Source: Actinacidiphila epipremni
GTDB lineage: Bacteria; Actinomycetota; Actinomycetes; Streptomycetales; Streptomycetaceae
NCBI RefSeq assembly: GCF_012034175.1
Contig: NZ_JAATEJ010000010.1
Location: forward strand, 124,001 to 188,000
Reading direction: 5' to 3'
Length of the DNA: 64,000 nucleotides
Position 1 is the first letter of the stretch. Every line of letters begins with the position of its first letter. A program made the translations under genes and the position numbers. The notes below the pieces were generated by a model, which had not been told where the DNA came from, ran no database searches, and saw only the letters and a list, made by a program, of their open reading frames with translations. Positions 1-8,398 of the stretch are shown piece by piece.

Positions 1-1233
1 ACCTTCCGGTTCGGCGCCGGCACCGGCTCGTACGACACCTCGACGCACGCGGTGACGGTGGGCTTCCGGGGCAGTGTGGAGTTCGCCTCGACCGCGCACG
101 GCTTCGACATCACGCTCGCGGACCTCAAGGTGAGCACGCAGGGCACCTCCGGGACGCTGAGCGCCGATGTGACGGCGGGCGGCAGCACGAGCGACGACGT
201 GGAGTTCGCCACGCTGGACCTGTCGTCGGTGCGGCCGGGCGGGGGCGCGGACGGGGCGATGACCTTCGACGGGATACCGGCGAAGCTGACGGCGGCGGGC
301 GCGCAGGCCTTCAACGGGATGTACGCGGAGGGGACGGTGCTGGACCCGGCCGACCTGTCCGTGACGGCCGGCGCGCCGACCACGCCGCCGACGATGCCCC
401 CGACCACGCCGCCCACCACGCCGGTGACGACGCCCCCCACGACCGCGCCGGGGACGCCCGCGGGCCCCGCGTCCCTCGTGGACGGCAACCTGGACTGGGG
501 CGTCAAGGAGTCCTTCCGTACGTACGTCACCGGGCCGATCGCGGCGGGCAAGGTGGAGCTGACGGGCGGGGCCACCGCCACCGCGGCCGGCTACCGCTTC
601 CCCAAGGGCACCGGCACCTGGACGGCGGACGGGAAGGAGCTCGACGCGTCCTTCGCCGGCGGGGTGCACTTCCTCGGCCACCTCCAGCAGGGCTCGTACG
701 CGCTGGACCTGGAGCTGTCGGACCTGAAGGTGCACACCGAGGGCGCGACCGGCACGCTGACCGCCGACGTGTCCAGCAAGGACCTGGCCAGCGGGAAGAC
801 CACCGACTACGACGACCTGGCCGTCGCGGCGCTCAGCGGCGTCGCACCGGCGCAGAAGGGGTCGGTGGTGACGGTGGACGCCGCGGGCGCGAAGCTCACC
901 TCGGACGGCGCGAAGGTCTTCTCCGGCTTCTACGAGGCCGGCGCCGCGCTCGACCCGGTCACGCTCGCGGTGTCGCTGAGCGGTGACGCCGGGCTGCCCA
1001 CGCCGCCGGCCGGTACGGGCGGCACGTCGGGCGGCTCCGCGGGCGCCGGGGGGACGTCCACGGGCGGGGCGGGTACGGCCGGCGGTGACGCGGGGAGCGT
1101 CGGCGGTACGGGCGCGCAGCTCGCGGAGACCGGTGCGGGCATGCCGTCCGGCGCGCTGCTCGGGGCCGCGGGCGCGCTGGTCGTCGCCGGCGCCGCGGTC
1201 ACCGTGACGGCCGCGCGCCGGCGCCGGGTGTGA
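1..1233 (+). CDS. HtaA-domain cell-wall-anchored heme-binding protein (5' partial)
   Basis: The reading frame is open from base 1, so the start and signal peptide lie outside the window; 410 residues are visible. Two HtaA-type beta domains flank a Thr/Pro-rich linker at about residues 125-155; the first is incomplete and the second begins near the DGNLDWGVKESF segment. A Gly/Ser/Thr-rich stretch leads to LAETG, a hydrophobic segment and an RRRR tail, which is a sortase signal of the LAXTG type used by class E sortases in high-G+C Gram-positives. HtaA domains capture heme at the surface in Corynebacterium. The convergent heme oxygenase supports a role in heme-iron acquisition. The family call is firm; the ligand is inferred. 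Confidence 0.85.
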   Translation, partial: TFRFGAGTGSYDTSTHAVTVGFRGSVEFASTAHGFDITLADLKVSTQGTSGTLSADVTAGGSTSDDVEFATLDLSSVRPGGGADGAMTFDGIPAKLTAAGAQAFNGMYAEGTVLDPADLSVTAGAPTTPPTMPPTTPPTTPVTTPPTTAPGTPAGPASLVDGNLDWGVKESFRTYVTGPIAAGKVELTGGATATAAGYRFPKGTGTWTADGKELDASFAGGVHFLGHLQQGSYALDLELSDLKVHTEGATGTLTADVSSKDLASGKTTDYDDLAVAALSGVAPAQKGSVVTVDAAGAKLTSDGAKVFSGFYEAGAALDPVTLAVSLSGDAGLPTPPAGTGGTSGGSAGAGGTSTGGAGTAGGDAGSVGGTGAQLAETGAGMPSGALLGAAGALVVAGAAVTVTAARRRRV

Positions 1234-1255
1234 CGTAGCGGCCGGGTCCGGCACG

Positions 1256-1296
1256 GACGGCGCCGGGCGGACCGCTGCGGTCCGCCCGGCGCCGTC
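1256..1296. terminator. Bidirectional terminator between htaA-like gene and heme oxygenase
   Basis: An 18-base perfect inverted repeat (arms 1256-1273 and 1279-1296, loop GCTGC) lies between two converging genes. It has no long T-run, as is common for actinobacterial terminators. Its position and strength suggest it ends transcription from both sides. Confidence 0.75.
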
Positions 1297-1306
1297 GCCG
1301 GCCCGG

Positions 1307-1978
1307 TCAGGCGCTGCGCGGGAAGACCTCGCCCAGCTCGGCGAACAGCTCGCTGTTGAGCCGGAAGGCCTGCCGGCACTCCTCCACCACGCGCTGGCGC
1401 TCCAGTTCGCCCACGGGCAGGGCGTCGAGCAGCTCGCGGTACTCGCGCTTGAAGGCGGCCGGGTTGCCGATGGCCTCGAAGACGTAGAAGCGGACGCCGT
1501 CGCCCTTGTGCGGCAGGTCCCACGCCTTCTCGGCGATGCCCCGGATGACCTGGCCGCCGGACAGGTCGCCGAGGTAGCGGGTGTAGTGGTGGGCGACGTA
1601 GCCGGCCGGCCACTCCTCGGCCGCGCGGGTGATACGGGCCGCGTACCGGGCGGTGGCCGGCAGCGGGGAGGCGCGCTGCCGCCAGCCGTCGCCGAGCAGA
1701 TGCTCCAGGTCGCGTTCGAGCGAGGGGACCCTGCGCAGTTCCGGGCGCAGGAAGGGGCCGGCGACCGGGTCGCCCGCGAGGGTGTCGGCGGCGTCCTCCA
1801 GGGCCCGGTAGACGTACCACAGCTGCTCGGTGAGCCGGGCGTAGGCGGTCACGCCGAGCCGGCCGCCGAGGAGGTCGGACATGAAGCGCGAGTTCTCCGC
1901 CTCGGTGTGCTGCTGCCGGCTCGCGTCGCGGATCACGGCGGAGAAGGGCGGGGCGGTCTGCGGCATGGGCGCTGACAT
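1307..1978 (-). CDS. hmuO: Biliverdin-producing heme oxygenase
   Basis: This 223-residue protein matches the length and layout of bacterial HmuO-type heme oxygenases, which cleave heme to biliverdin, CO and Fe2+. The proximal His lies in QQHTEAE near residue 24, and the distal-helix Gly-rich motif is YLGDLSGGQ near residue 135. The ATG start is backed by a GGAGGAT ribosome site five bases upstream. The gene converges on the HtaA-type gene, so surface heme capture and intracellular heme breakdown sit together. An iron-box-like palindrome lies about 60 bases upstream of the start, consistent with iron control. Confidence 0.93.
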   Translation of the reverse strand: MSAPMPQTAPPFSAVIRDASRQQHTEAENSRFMSDLLGGRLGVTAYARLTEQLWYVYRALEDAADTLAGDPVAGPFLRPELRRVPSLERDLEHLLGDGWRQRASPLPATARYAARITRAAEEWPAGYVAHHYTRYLGDLSGGQVIRGIAEKAWDLPHKGDGVRFYVFEAIGNPAAFKREYRELLDALPVGELERQRVVEECRQAFRLNSELFAELGEVFPRSA

Positions 1979-2036
1979 GGGAATCCTCCGGTTTCCTGCC
2001 GGCGGCCCGTGCGGTGCCGGCAGCTCGATCCTGGCA

Positions 2037-2054
2037 ACTTAGGTATACCTAAGT
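2037..2054 (-). promoter_or_regulatory. Iron-box-like operator upstream of heme oxygenase
   Basis: The sequence ACTTAGGTATACCTAAGT is a perfect 18-base palindrome in the promoter region of the heme oxygenase gene. The TTAGG/CCTAA half-sites are those of DtxR/IdeR/DmdR iron boxes. The half-sites here are four bases apart, against nine in the usual 19-base box, so the regulator is uncertain. Confidence 0.6.
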
Positions 2055-2223
2055 CAATGGGTTGCCGACGTGTTGTCGGCAAGACGCCACATGAGGTCTT
2101 CCACACGGCCGTCCGGGGAACACGCGGACCCCGGGTAGGTGTTCATTCCCGGCAAGAGGGAGGATGTCCTCCACCAGCCGCGTACCGTTGACAGGGCGGG
2201 ACGGGGGCGAGGGAAGGAGCTCG

Positions 2224-2940
2224 ATGGCAGGCAAAGGCAGGTTGTCGGAGTGGGTGCGCCGCCGTACGGAAGGCGCCTCGGGCCCCGCCAGGACGGCGGA
2301 ACCCGACCTGCGCCGGGACCCGCTGGTCAGGGCCGCCGCCACCGCCGGATTCCCGGTCGCGCCTGCCGCGCACCCCGCCAACTACGGCTGTTCGTGCGAG
2401 CGCATCGGCTGTCCCATCCCCGCCGTCCACCCCGTCTCCCCCGCCTGGCAGACCCAGGCCAGCACCGAGGACGCCACGCTGGAGCGCTGGCTGCGGTCCG
2501 ACCCGCTGGCCAACTTCATCACCGCGACGGGCGTCGGCCATGACGTCCTGGACGTGCCCGCGGAGGCCGGCCGGCTCGCCCTCGAACGGCTGATCGCCGA
2601 CGGCGCCACGCTCGGCCCGGTCGCCGCGCGCGACGACCGGCTGCTGTTCTTCACCGCGACCCGCGGCAATCCCGCCGACGAGGACGAGTGGTGGCCCTGC
2701 GAGCTGGACTGCCATCCGGAGACCGCCGACGAGCACCCCGGCATCCGCTGGCATTCGCGCGGCAGCTATGTGCTGCTGCCGCCGTCCCGGCTGCCGTCCG
2801 GCGGCACCGTCGAATGGCTGCCGGGCCACGGCCCCGACCTGCCGCTGCCCGACCCGCTGCCGGTGCTGGACGTGCTGGCGGACGCGTGCGCGCAGTTCGC
2901 GTACGAGCCGGAGCGGCAGCCGGCGACCTGGCTGCGCTGA
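2224..2940 (+). CDS. Stand-alone primase/polymerase (Prim-Pol)-like domain protein
   Basis: This 238-residue protein resembles the N-terminal domain of bifunctional primase/polymerases, with no helicase part. Family-like features are FITATGVGHDVLDVP near residue 100 and the SRGSYVLLPPSRLPSGGTVEW segment near residue 180, equivalent to the G-G-h-h-PPS region of Prim-Pol. The acidic motif reads DVP where a DxD-type pair is expected, so catalytic activity is doubtful. A pair of Cys residues sits in CSCERIGC near residue 59. The start is the ATG with AAGGAG five bases upstream; an earlier in-frame start lacks this support. Confidence 0.7.
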   Translation: MAGKGRLSEWVRRRTEGASGPARTAEPDLRRDPLVRAAATAGFPVAPAAHPANYGCSCERIGCPIPAVHPVSPAWQTQASTEDATLERWLRSDPLANFITATGVGHDVLDVPAEAGRLALERLIADGATLGPVAARDDRLLFFTATRGNPADEDEWWPCELDCHPETADEHPGIRWHSRGSYVLLPPSRLPSGGTVEWLPGHGPDLPLPDPLPVLDVLADACAQFAYEPERQPATWLR

Positions 2941-2961
2941 GGCGCTTGTGGGCGCGGCGGG

Positions 2962-3927
2962 CTACTCGCCCTCGGCCGTCACCAGGCCGACGACGCGGCT
3001 GAGGAAGGCCACCTTGCCGCCGCCACCCGCCCTGGGCACGGTCACCGCGCTGTCGGCGACCCGGGAGAGGGTGATCGACGTCTTCGGGGTGCCCGTCATG
3101 AGGGCCTTGGTGTCGTCGTCGAGCTGGAGGTTGTAGCCGGCCCGGAAAGTGGCCCGCGACTGGTGCCGGCTGGCGAAGAAGACCAGCGCCCCGCCGTCGG
3201 TCGTGCGCAGCGCGACGGGCGTGTAGTCGCCGCCCGCCGAGGGCTGGTCGGCGTACTGCGTCACGGAGTTGGGGGTCCTGGCGTGCGCGTCGCGGTCGGC
3301 GCGCACCTGCGAGGTGGCGGGGCCGTCGGCGAAGACGCCGCTGCCGCCCTTGCCGAGGTAGTCGGCGTAGCCCTGGCTCAACCGGCCCGGCTGGACCAGC
3401 AGATCGGTGCCGCCGAGGCCGAGGTCTTCGGCGTAGCCGTCCTTGTCCTTGGCGAAGCCGGGTATGCGGTCGGCGGCTATCGAGGCGACGTAGACCGCCT
3501 TCCACGGCTGCCCGGCGGCCGAGCGGCGGAAGACCAGCAGCCAACGGCCGTTCTTGTCGCGGTTGGTGGCCGCGTCGGCGACGAAGAACTTCGGCCAGCC
3601 GACCTGGCGGGGTATCAGGTACTGGATGTCGGAGAAGACCAGCGGCTGGTAACCGGGGTTGCCCTGCGGGTGGTTGGTGTGCCGGGCCCGCAACCCCGCC
3701 TCGTCGGTGGCGCCGAGGACCCCGGACTCGACGGTGAGGATGGACCCCGGGTCGTACGAGGCGCCGGCGCGGTTGTTGACGGTGAGGAACTTCGCGACCA
3801 CGGAGGCGGCTTCGTCCCCGCGCACCGACGGGATGTCCGCGCGCTCGCCGTGCACCGTCACGCATCCGGCGAGCGGCACGGCCAGCGCGATCGCGGCGGC
3901 CCCGAGGGACACCCTGCGGCGGTTCAT
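2962..3927 (-). CDS. Secreted lipoprotein of unknown function
   Basis: A 321-residue protein with an n-region MNRRR, a hydrophobic stretch and the lipobox LAGC at residues 18-21, so it is probably exported and lipid-anchored. I do not recognise the mature domain. It is a beta-rich region of about 300 residues with two similar-sized halves, and one Cys only (the lipidated one). The chosen ATG has GAGGAG about nine bases upstream; a longer reading adds 20 residues ahead of the signal peptide and is unlikely. It sits immediately downstream of map on the same strand, separated by about 84 bases. Confidence 0.65.
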   Translation of the reverse strand: MNRRRVSLGAAAIALAVPLAGCVTVHGERADIPSVRGDEAASVVAKFLTVNNRAGASYDPGSILTVESGVLGATDEAGLRARHTNHPQGNPGYQPLVFSDIQYLIPRQVGWPKFFVADAATNRDKNGRWLLVFRRSAAGQPWKAVYVASIAADRIPGFAKDKDGYAEDLGLGGTDLLVQPGRLSQGYADYLGKGGSGVFADGPATSQVRADRDAHARTPNSVTQYADQPSAGGDYTPVALRTTDGGALVFFASRHQSRATFRAGYNLQLDDDTKALMTGTPKTSITLSRVADSAVTVPRAGGGGKVAFLSRVVGLVTAEGE

Positions 3928-4011
3928 GGCGCGTCGGCTCCTCAACTCGTGCCCCGCGGGGCGCTCTGCGCGAGATCGCCGCAACATTACAGGCCGGCCG
4001 GGCGGCGCCGG

Positions 4012-4869
4012 TCACGGCAGGGTCAGGATCTCCGCCCCGTCCGCGGTGACCACGAGGGTGTGCTCGAACTGCGCGGTGCGCTTGCGGTCCTTGGTCACGA
4101 CCGTCCAGCCGTCGTCCCACACGTCGTACTCGTGCGTGCCGAGGGTCAGCATCGGCTCGATGGTGAACGTCATGCCGGGCTTGATCACGGTGGTGGCGCG
4201 CGGGTCGTCGTAGTGCGGGATGATCAGCCCGGAGTGGAACGAGGTGTTGATGCCGTGGCCGGTGAAGTCGCGCACCACGCCGTAGCCGAAGCGCTTGGCG
4301 TACGACTCGATGACGCGGCCGATGACGTTGATCTGCCGGCCCGGGCGTACCGCCTTGATGGCCCGGGTGAGGGACTCGCGGGTGCGCTCCACCAGCAGCC
4401 GGGACTCCTCGTCGACGTCGCCGACGAGGTAGGTGGCGTTGCAGTCGCCGTGCACGCCGTGGATGTACGCGGTGACGTCGATGTTCACGATGTCGCCGTC
4501 GCGCAGCACGGTGGAGTCGGGGATGCCGTGGCAGATGACCTCGTTGACCGAGGTGCACACGGACTTCGGGAAGCCGCGGTAGCCCAGGTCGGAGGGGTAC
4601 GCTCCGTGGTCGACCATGTACGCGTGCGCGACGGCGTCCAGCTCGTCGGTCGTCACGCCCGGCGCGATCGCCCCGGCGGCGGCCTCCATCGCCCGCGCGG
4701 CGATCCGCGAGGCGTCCCGCATCCGCTCCACCGTCTGCGCGTCCTGCACCTCGGGCCCGGTGTACGGGGTCGGCCCGGGCTTGCCCACGTATTCGGGGCG
4801 CGGGATCGAGGCGGGCACCTGCCGGGTGGGCGAGAGCTTGCCGGGGACGAGCAGCGACTGACCAGACAT
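4012..4869 (-). CDS. map: Type I methionine aminopeptidase
   Basis: This 285-residue enzyme removes the N-terminal Met from nascent proteins. The five metal ligands of the family can be placed: Asp in VNIDVTAY, Asp in GDCNATY, His in FTGHGI, Glu in TIEPML, and Glu in FEHTLVV. The N-terminus lacks the zinc-finger extension but has the short basic stretch common to actinobacterial MetAPs. The start [11 protein letters not shown] is chosen because earlier in-frame residues are unlike any MetAP. It is divergent from the small gene at 4958. Confidence 0.96.
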   Translation of the reverse strand: MSGQSLLVPGKLSPTRQVPASIPRPEYVGKPGPTPYTGPEVQDAQTVERMRDASRIAARAMEAAAGAIAPGVTTDELDAVAHAYMVDHGAYPSDLGYRGFPKSVCTSVNEVICHGIPDSTVLRDGDIVNIDVTAYIHGVHGDCNATYLVGDVDEESRLLVERTRESLTRAIKAVRPGRQINVIGRVIESYAKRFGYGVVRDFTGHGINTSFHSGLIIPHYDDPRATTVIKPGMTFTIEPMLTLGTHEYDVWDDGWTVVTKDRKRTAQFEHTLVVTADGAEILTLP

Positions 4870-4957
4870 GCGGTCGAGTGTATCGGCGCGGGAAAATGGG
4901 CTGCGCCCTGCTGTGCGGGGTAGGTGTGCCGCGTGGGGGCTGACGAAGGAGAGGCGG

Positions 4958-5170
4958 ATGGCGTTCTTCCGAGCGAAGAAGCCGGCTGGCAAGCCGGGCG
5001 AGTGGTTCTACTGCCTGGAGCACAAGCGGGCCGAGGAGGGCCCGGACTGCCCGTCCAAGAACCGCTTCGGCCCGTACCCGAGCAAGGAGGCTGCGGAGCA
5101 CGCGATGCAGCAGGCTGCTGAGCGCAACCTCGCCTGGGACACGGACCCCAACTGGAACGACAGATCCTGA
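4958..5170 (+). CDS. Small conserved hypothetical protein (70 aa)
   Basis: A 70-residue, highly charged protein starting [19 protein letters not shown]. It has two Cys (CLEH and CPSK) and a helical segment [15 protein letters not shown]. The ATG is preceded by GAAGGAGAGG, a good ribosome site. I do not recognise a function. The CLEHK...[17 protein letters not shown] layout could be a small metal- or nucleic-acid-binding fold, but that is a guess. It is divergent from map, with about 88 bases between the starts. Confidence 0.75.
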   Translation: MAFFRAKKPAGKPGEWFYCLEHKRAEEGPDCPSKNRFGPYPSKEAAEHAMQQAAERNLAWDTDPNWNDRS

Positions 5171-5746
5171 CCCGCACGCCCCGCCCTGCCCCGCCTCACC
5201 CGTCCCACGACCACCCGCCGGTCGATGGCTGGTCGCGCAGTTCCCCGCCCCTGAACGCCCGGGGCTGCCCCGTCCTGTCCGTGCCGCGACCATCCGCCCG
5301 GTGGGTGGCTTGTCGCTCCGTTCTCCCCCAGCGCTTCGCCTGGGGGTACCCCCACGCAGCCCCTGGGGTGGTGCCCTCGCGCCGCGGACGCCGACCGCGG
5401 GCACGACCGCCCCGGGCTGCCCCGTCCTGTGCGTGCCGCGACCATCCGCCCGGTGGGTGGTTTCTCGCGCAGTTCCCCGCGCCCCTGAGGGGCACCCTCC
5501 TGCGTGGGATTGCCCGCGCTTCGCGCAGGGCACGTCAGCGGCGCGAGGCCGGCAAACCAGGGGCGCGGGGAACTGCGCGACCAGCCAGGGGCGGCAGAAG
5601 ATCGCGGCACGGACAGGACGGGGCAGCCCCGGGCGTTGACGGGTGCGGGGGACGGAGCGACAAGCCAGTCACCGGGGGGTGGTCGCGACACGGCGGGGTG
5701 GGGCAGGGCCGGGCGTGCCCGGGGGCGGCGGAGCTAAAGTGCGGCA
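5171..5746. repeat. Intergenic repeat cluster with long inverted repeats
   Basis: This 576-base gene-free stretch holds nested repeats. A 36-base sequence at 5254-5289 recurs exactly in inverse orientation at 5602-5637, and a partial direct copy lies at about 5413-5450. A 23-base element at 5465-5487 (core GCGCAGTTCCCCGCG) recurs exactly inverted at 5558-5580, and a copy two bases shorter lies at 5233-5253. A second inverted pair brackets the GTGGGTGGCTTGTCGCTCCG-like segments. Elements of this CGCAGTTCCCCGCG type are, to my knowledge, common between Streptomyces genes. No coding frame here looks real. Confidence 0.8.
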
Positions 5747-7288
5747 ATGGAGAATGACGTCGCCGTCATCGGCGGAGGGCACAACGGGCTGGTCGCCGCG
5801 GCGTACTTGGCACGGGCCGGGCGCCGGGTCACCGTGCTGGAGCGGCAGCGCAAGCTCGGCGGGGCGGCGGTGTCGAGCCAAGCGTTCCGCGGCGTGGACG
5901 CGCGGCTCTCGCGCTACTCGTACCTCGTCAGCCTGCTGCCCCGCAAAATCCTCGACGACCTGGGCCTGGGATTCACCCTGCGGCGCCGCCGCATCTCCTC
6001 GTACACCCCGCACCCCGCCGGCGGCCTCCTCGTGGACGCCGAGCACCCCTCCCGTACCCGCGAGCGCTTCGCGCGGCTCACCGGCTCGGACCGGGAATAC
6101 GAGGCGTGGCAGGCCTTCTACGGCATGACGCGCCGCGTCGCCGAAGCCGTCTTCCCGACGCTCACCCAGCCGCTGCCCAGCCGCGCGGAGCTGGAGCGGC
6201 GGATCGGCGACCCGGCGGTGTGGGGCGCGCTGTTCGAGCAGCCGCTCGGCCCCACCGTGGAGGCGGCCTTCGCGGACGACGTCGTGCGCGGCGTCGTGCT
6301 GACCGACGCGCTGATCGGCACGTTCACGCACGCCCACGACCCGTCCCTGAAGCAGAACCGCTGCTTCCTCTACCACGTCATCGGCGGCGGCACCGGCGAC
6401 TGGGACGTCCCCGTCGGCGGCATGGGCGCCCTGACCTCCGCGCTGGAGGAGGCCGCCCGCGCGGCCGGCGCGCAGATCCGGACGGACGCCGAGGTCACCG
6501 CCCTGGCCACGGACGGCCGCAGCGCGGAGCTCACCCTCGCGGACGGCGGCACCGTCGCGGCCACCGACGTCCTGGTCAACGCCGCCCCCCACGTACTGGC
6601 CGGCCTGCTGGGCGAGCAGCCGCCGCAGCCGGCCCCGGAGGGCGCCCAGCTCAAGGTCAACATGCTGCTGCGCCGCCTGCCGCGGCTGCGGGACACCTCC
6701 GTGGACCCGCGGGACGCCTTCGCCGGCACCTTCCACGTCGCCGAGGGCTACACCGCGCTCCAGACGGCGTACGAGCAGGCCGCCGCCGGCCGGGTACCGG
6801 ACGCGCCGCCGTCGGAGATCTACTGCCACAGCCTGACCGACCCCTCGATCCTCTCCCCGCAGCTGGCCGCCGAGGGCGCCCACACCCTCACGCTGTTCGG
6901 CCTGCACGCCCCGGCGCGGCTTTTCACCACCGACCCGGCGGGTACGAAGGACGCGCTGCTGCGGGCCACCCTCGCGCAGCTGGACGCCGTGCTGGCCGAG
7001 CCGCTCGCGGACTGCCTGGCGCTGGACGCCGACGGGCGGCCCTGCATCGAGGCGAAGTCGCCGCAGGACCTGGAGCGCGAGGTGTGCCTGCCCGGCGGGC
7101 ACATCTTCCACCGGGACCTGTCGTGGCCGTTCGCGGACGGCGAGGTGACCGGCGCCACAGGGCGGTGGGGCGTCGGCACGCGGCATGCGAACGTCTACGT
7201 ATGCGGTGCGGGCGCGGTCCGCGGCGGCGGGGTCAGCGGCGTCCCCGGGCACAACGCGGCGATGGCGGTCTTGGAGAAGGCACGATGA
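5747..7288 (+). CDS. FAD-dependent oxidoreductase of the phytoene-desaturase/PYROXD2 type
   Basis: A 513-residue flavoprotein. The N-terminal dinucleotide-binding fold is plain: VIGGGHNGLVAAAYLARAG at residues 7-25, then E33 in TVLERQRKLGGAA. The C-terminal FAD motif is VYVCGAGAVRGGGVSG near residue 485. Overall size and motifs fit the CrtI-like desaturase/oxidoreductase superfamily. The Gly-His-Asn-Gly form of the loop is typical of the PYROXD2-like branch rather than carotenoid enzymes, and no carotenoid genes are near. The substrate cannot be deduced. Its stop overlaps the corA start in ATGA, so the two are probably translated together. Confidence 0.85.
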   Translation: MENDVAVIGGGHNGLVAAAYLARAGRRVTVLERQRKLGGAAVSSQAFRGVDARLSRYSYLVSLLPRKILDDLGLGFTLRRRRISSYTPHPAGGLLVDAEHPSRTRERFARLTGSDREYEAWQAFYGMTRRVAEAVFPTLTQPLPSRAELERRIGDPAVWGALFEQPLGPTVEAAFADDVVRGVVLTDALIGTFTHAHDPSLKQNRCFLYHVIGGGTGDWDVPVGGMGALTSALEEAARAAGAQIRTDAEVTALATDGRSAELTLADGGTVAATDVLVNAAPHVLAGLLGEQPPQPAPEGAQLKVNMLLRRLPRLRDTSVDPRDAFAGTFHVAEGYTALQTAYEQAAAGRVPDAPPSEIYCHSLTDPSILSPQLAAEGAHTLTLFGLHAPARLFTTDPAGTKDALLRATLAQLDAVLAEPLADCLALDADGRPCIEAKSPQDLEREVCLPGGHIFHRDLSWPFADGEVTGATGRWGVGTRHANVYVCGAGAVRGGGVSGVPGHNAAMAVLEKAR

Positions 7289-8394
7289 AGCAGCACACCC
7301 GTTCGGCGGACCGGCGGCGTACGGGCCGCCAGTGGCGGCGCGCGGCCCGGTGGCACACCCTGGAGGGCGCCGGCACCGTACCGGAGCAGCGCCGCTGCAC
7401 CGCGGACGTCGTGGTGGACTGCGCGGTGTACGAGGACGGCTGCCGGGCGGCCTCGCTGCCGCCGCAGGAGGCGCTGGACGAGGCCCGCAAGCGCGGCGGC
7501 TTCGCGTGGATAGGGCTGCACCAGCCGGAGGCGGTGCACCTGGCGGAGATCGCCCGGGTCTTCGGCCTGCACCCGCTGGCCGTCGAGGACGCGGTGCAGG
7601 CCCATCAGCGGCCCAAGCTGGAGCGGTACGGCGACACGCTCTTCCTGGTGCTGAAGACCATCGTCTTCGTCGAGCACGAGAAGCTGACGGCCACCAGCGA
7701 GGTCGTCGACACCGGCGAGGTGATGATCTTCCTCGGCCCGGACTTCGTGGTCGTCGTGCGGCACGGCAGCGCGCCGGGCCTGGCCCGGGTCCGCAGGGCG
7801 CTGGAGGCCCGGCCCGAGATGCTGCGGCACGGGCCGGTGGCCGTGCTGCACGCGATCACCGACCAGGTCACCGACGACTACCTGGACGTCGCGGACGCGG
7901 TCGAACTCGACGTGGACAACCTGGAGTTGGAGGTCTTCTCCAGCACCCACGGCGACGACGCCGAGCGCATCTACCAACTCAAGCGCGAGCTCATCGAGTT
8001 CAAGCACGCGGTCTTCCCGCTGACCCGCCCCATGGAGCGGCTCACCGAGGGCGCGGACGACCTGATCGACACCGAGATGCGCCGCTACTTCCGCGACGTG
8101 TCCGACCACTTGTCGCATGTCCGCGAACGCCTGGTGTCCAACAGCGAGTTGGTGGACGGCCTGCTCGCGGCGAATCTGAGCCAGCTCGCGGTGCAGCAGA
8201 ACGTCGACATGCGCCGGATCTCGGCGGGCGCGGCGATCCTGGCCATCCCGACGATGATCGCCGGCTTCTACGGCATGAACTTTGACCATATGCCGGAGCT
8301 GCGCTGGACGTTCGGCTATCCGCTGGTGCTCGGCGTGACGGCGGTCCTGTCGGGCGTCGTCTACCGCGCCTTCCGCCGCATCGGCTGGCTGTAG
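7285..8394 (+). CDS. corA: CorA-family magnesium/cobalt transporter
   Basis: This 369-residue protein has the CorA plan: a long acidic cytoplasmic domain, a stalk helix rich in charged residues, and two C-terminal membrane helices. The first helix ends in the signature YGMNF (GMN motif) near residue 332, and the second is VLGVTAVLSGVVYRAF. The start ATG overlaps the preceding stop by four bases, which implies translational coupling with the FAD oxidoreductase. The N-terminal 35 residues are basic and variable. Confidence 0.94.
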   Translation: MKQHTRSADRRRTGRQWRRAARWHTLEGAGTVPEQRRCTADVVVDCAVYEDGCRAASLPPQEALDEARKRGGFAWIGLHQPEAVHLAEIARVFGLHPLAVEDAVQAHQRPKLERYGDTLFLVLKTIVFVEHEKLTATSEVVDTGEVMIFLGPDFVVVVRHGSAPGLARVRRALEARPEMLRHGPVAVLHAITDQVTDDYLDVADAVELDVDNLELEVFSSTHGDDAERIYQLKRELIEFKHAVFPLTRPMERLTEGADDLIDTEMRRYFRDVSDHLSHVRERLVSNSELVDGLLAANLSQLAVQQNVDMRRISAGAAILAIPTMIAGFYGMNFDHMPELRWTFGYPLVLGVTAVLSGVVYRAFRRIGWL

Positions 8395-8398
8395 CGGC

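Noticed and set aside
4870-4992. A 41-residue extension of methionine aminopeptidase
   Set aside because: The extra residues are unlike other family members and cover the opposite gene's promoter. [11 protein letters not shown] is the normal N-terminus type.
2651-5533. A 960-codon minus-strand open frame spanning several genes
   Set aside because: It runs across the lipoprotein and map genes in another frame and has an Arg/Pro/Gly composition without domains.
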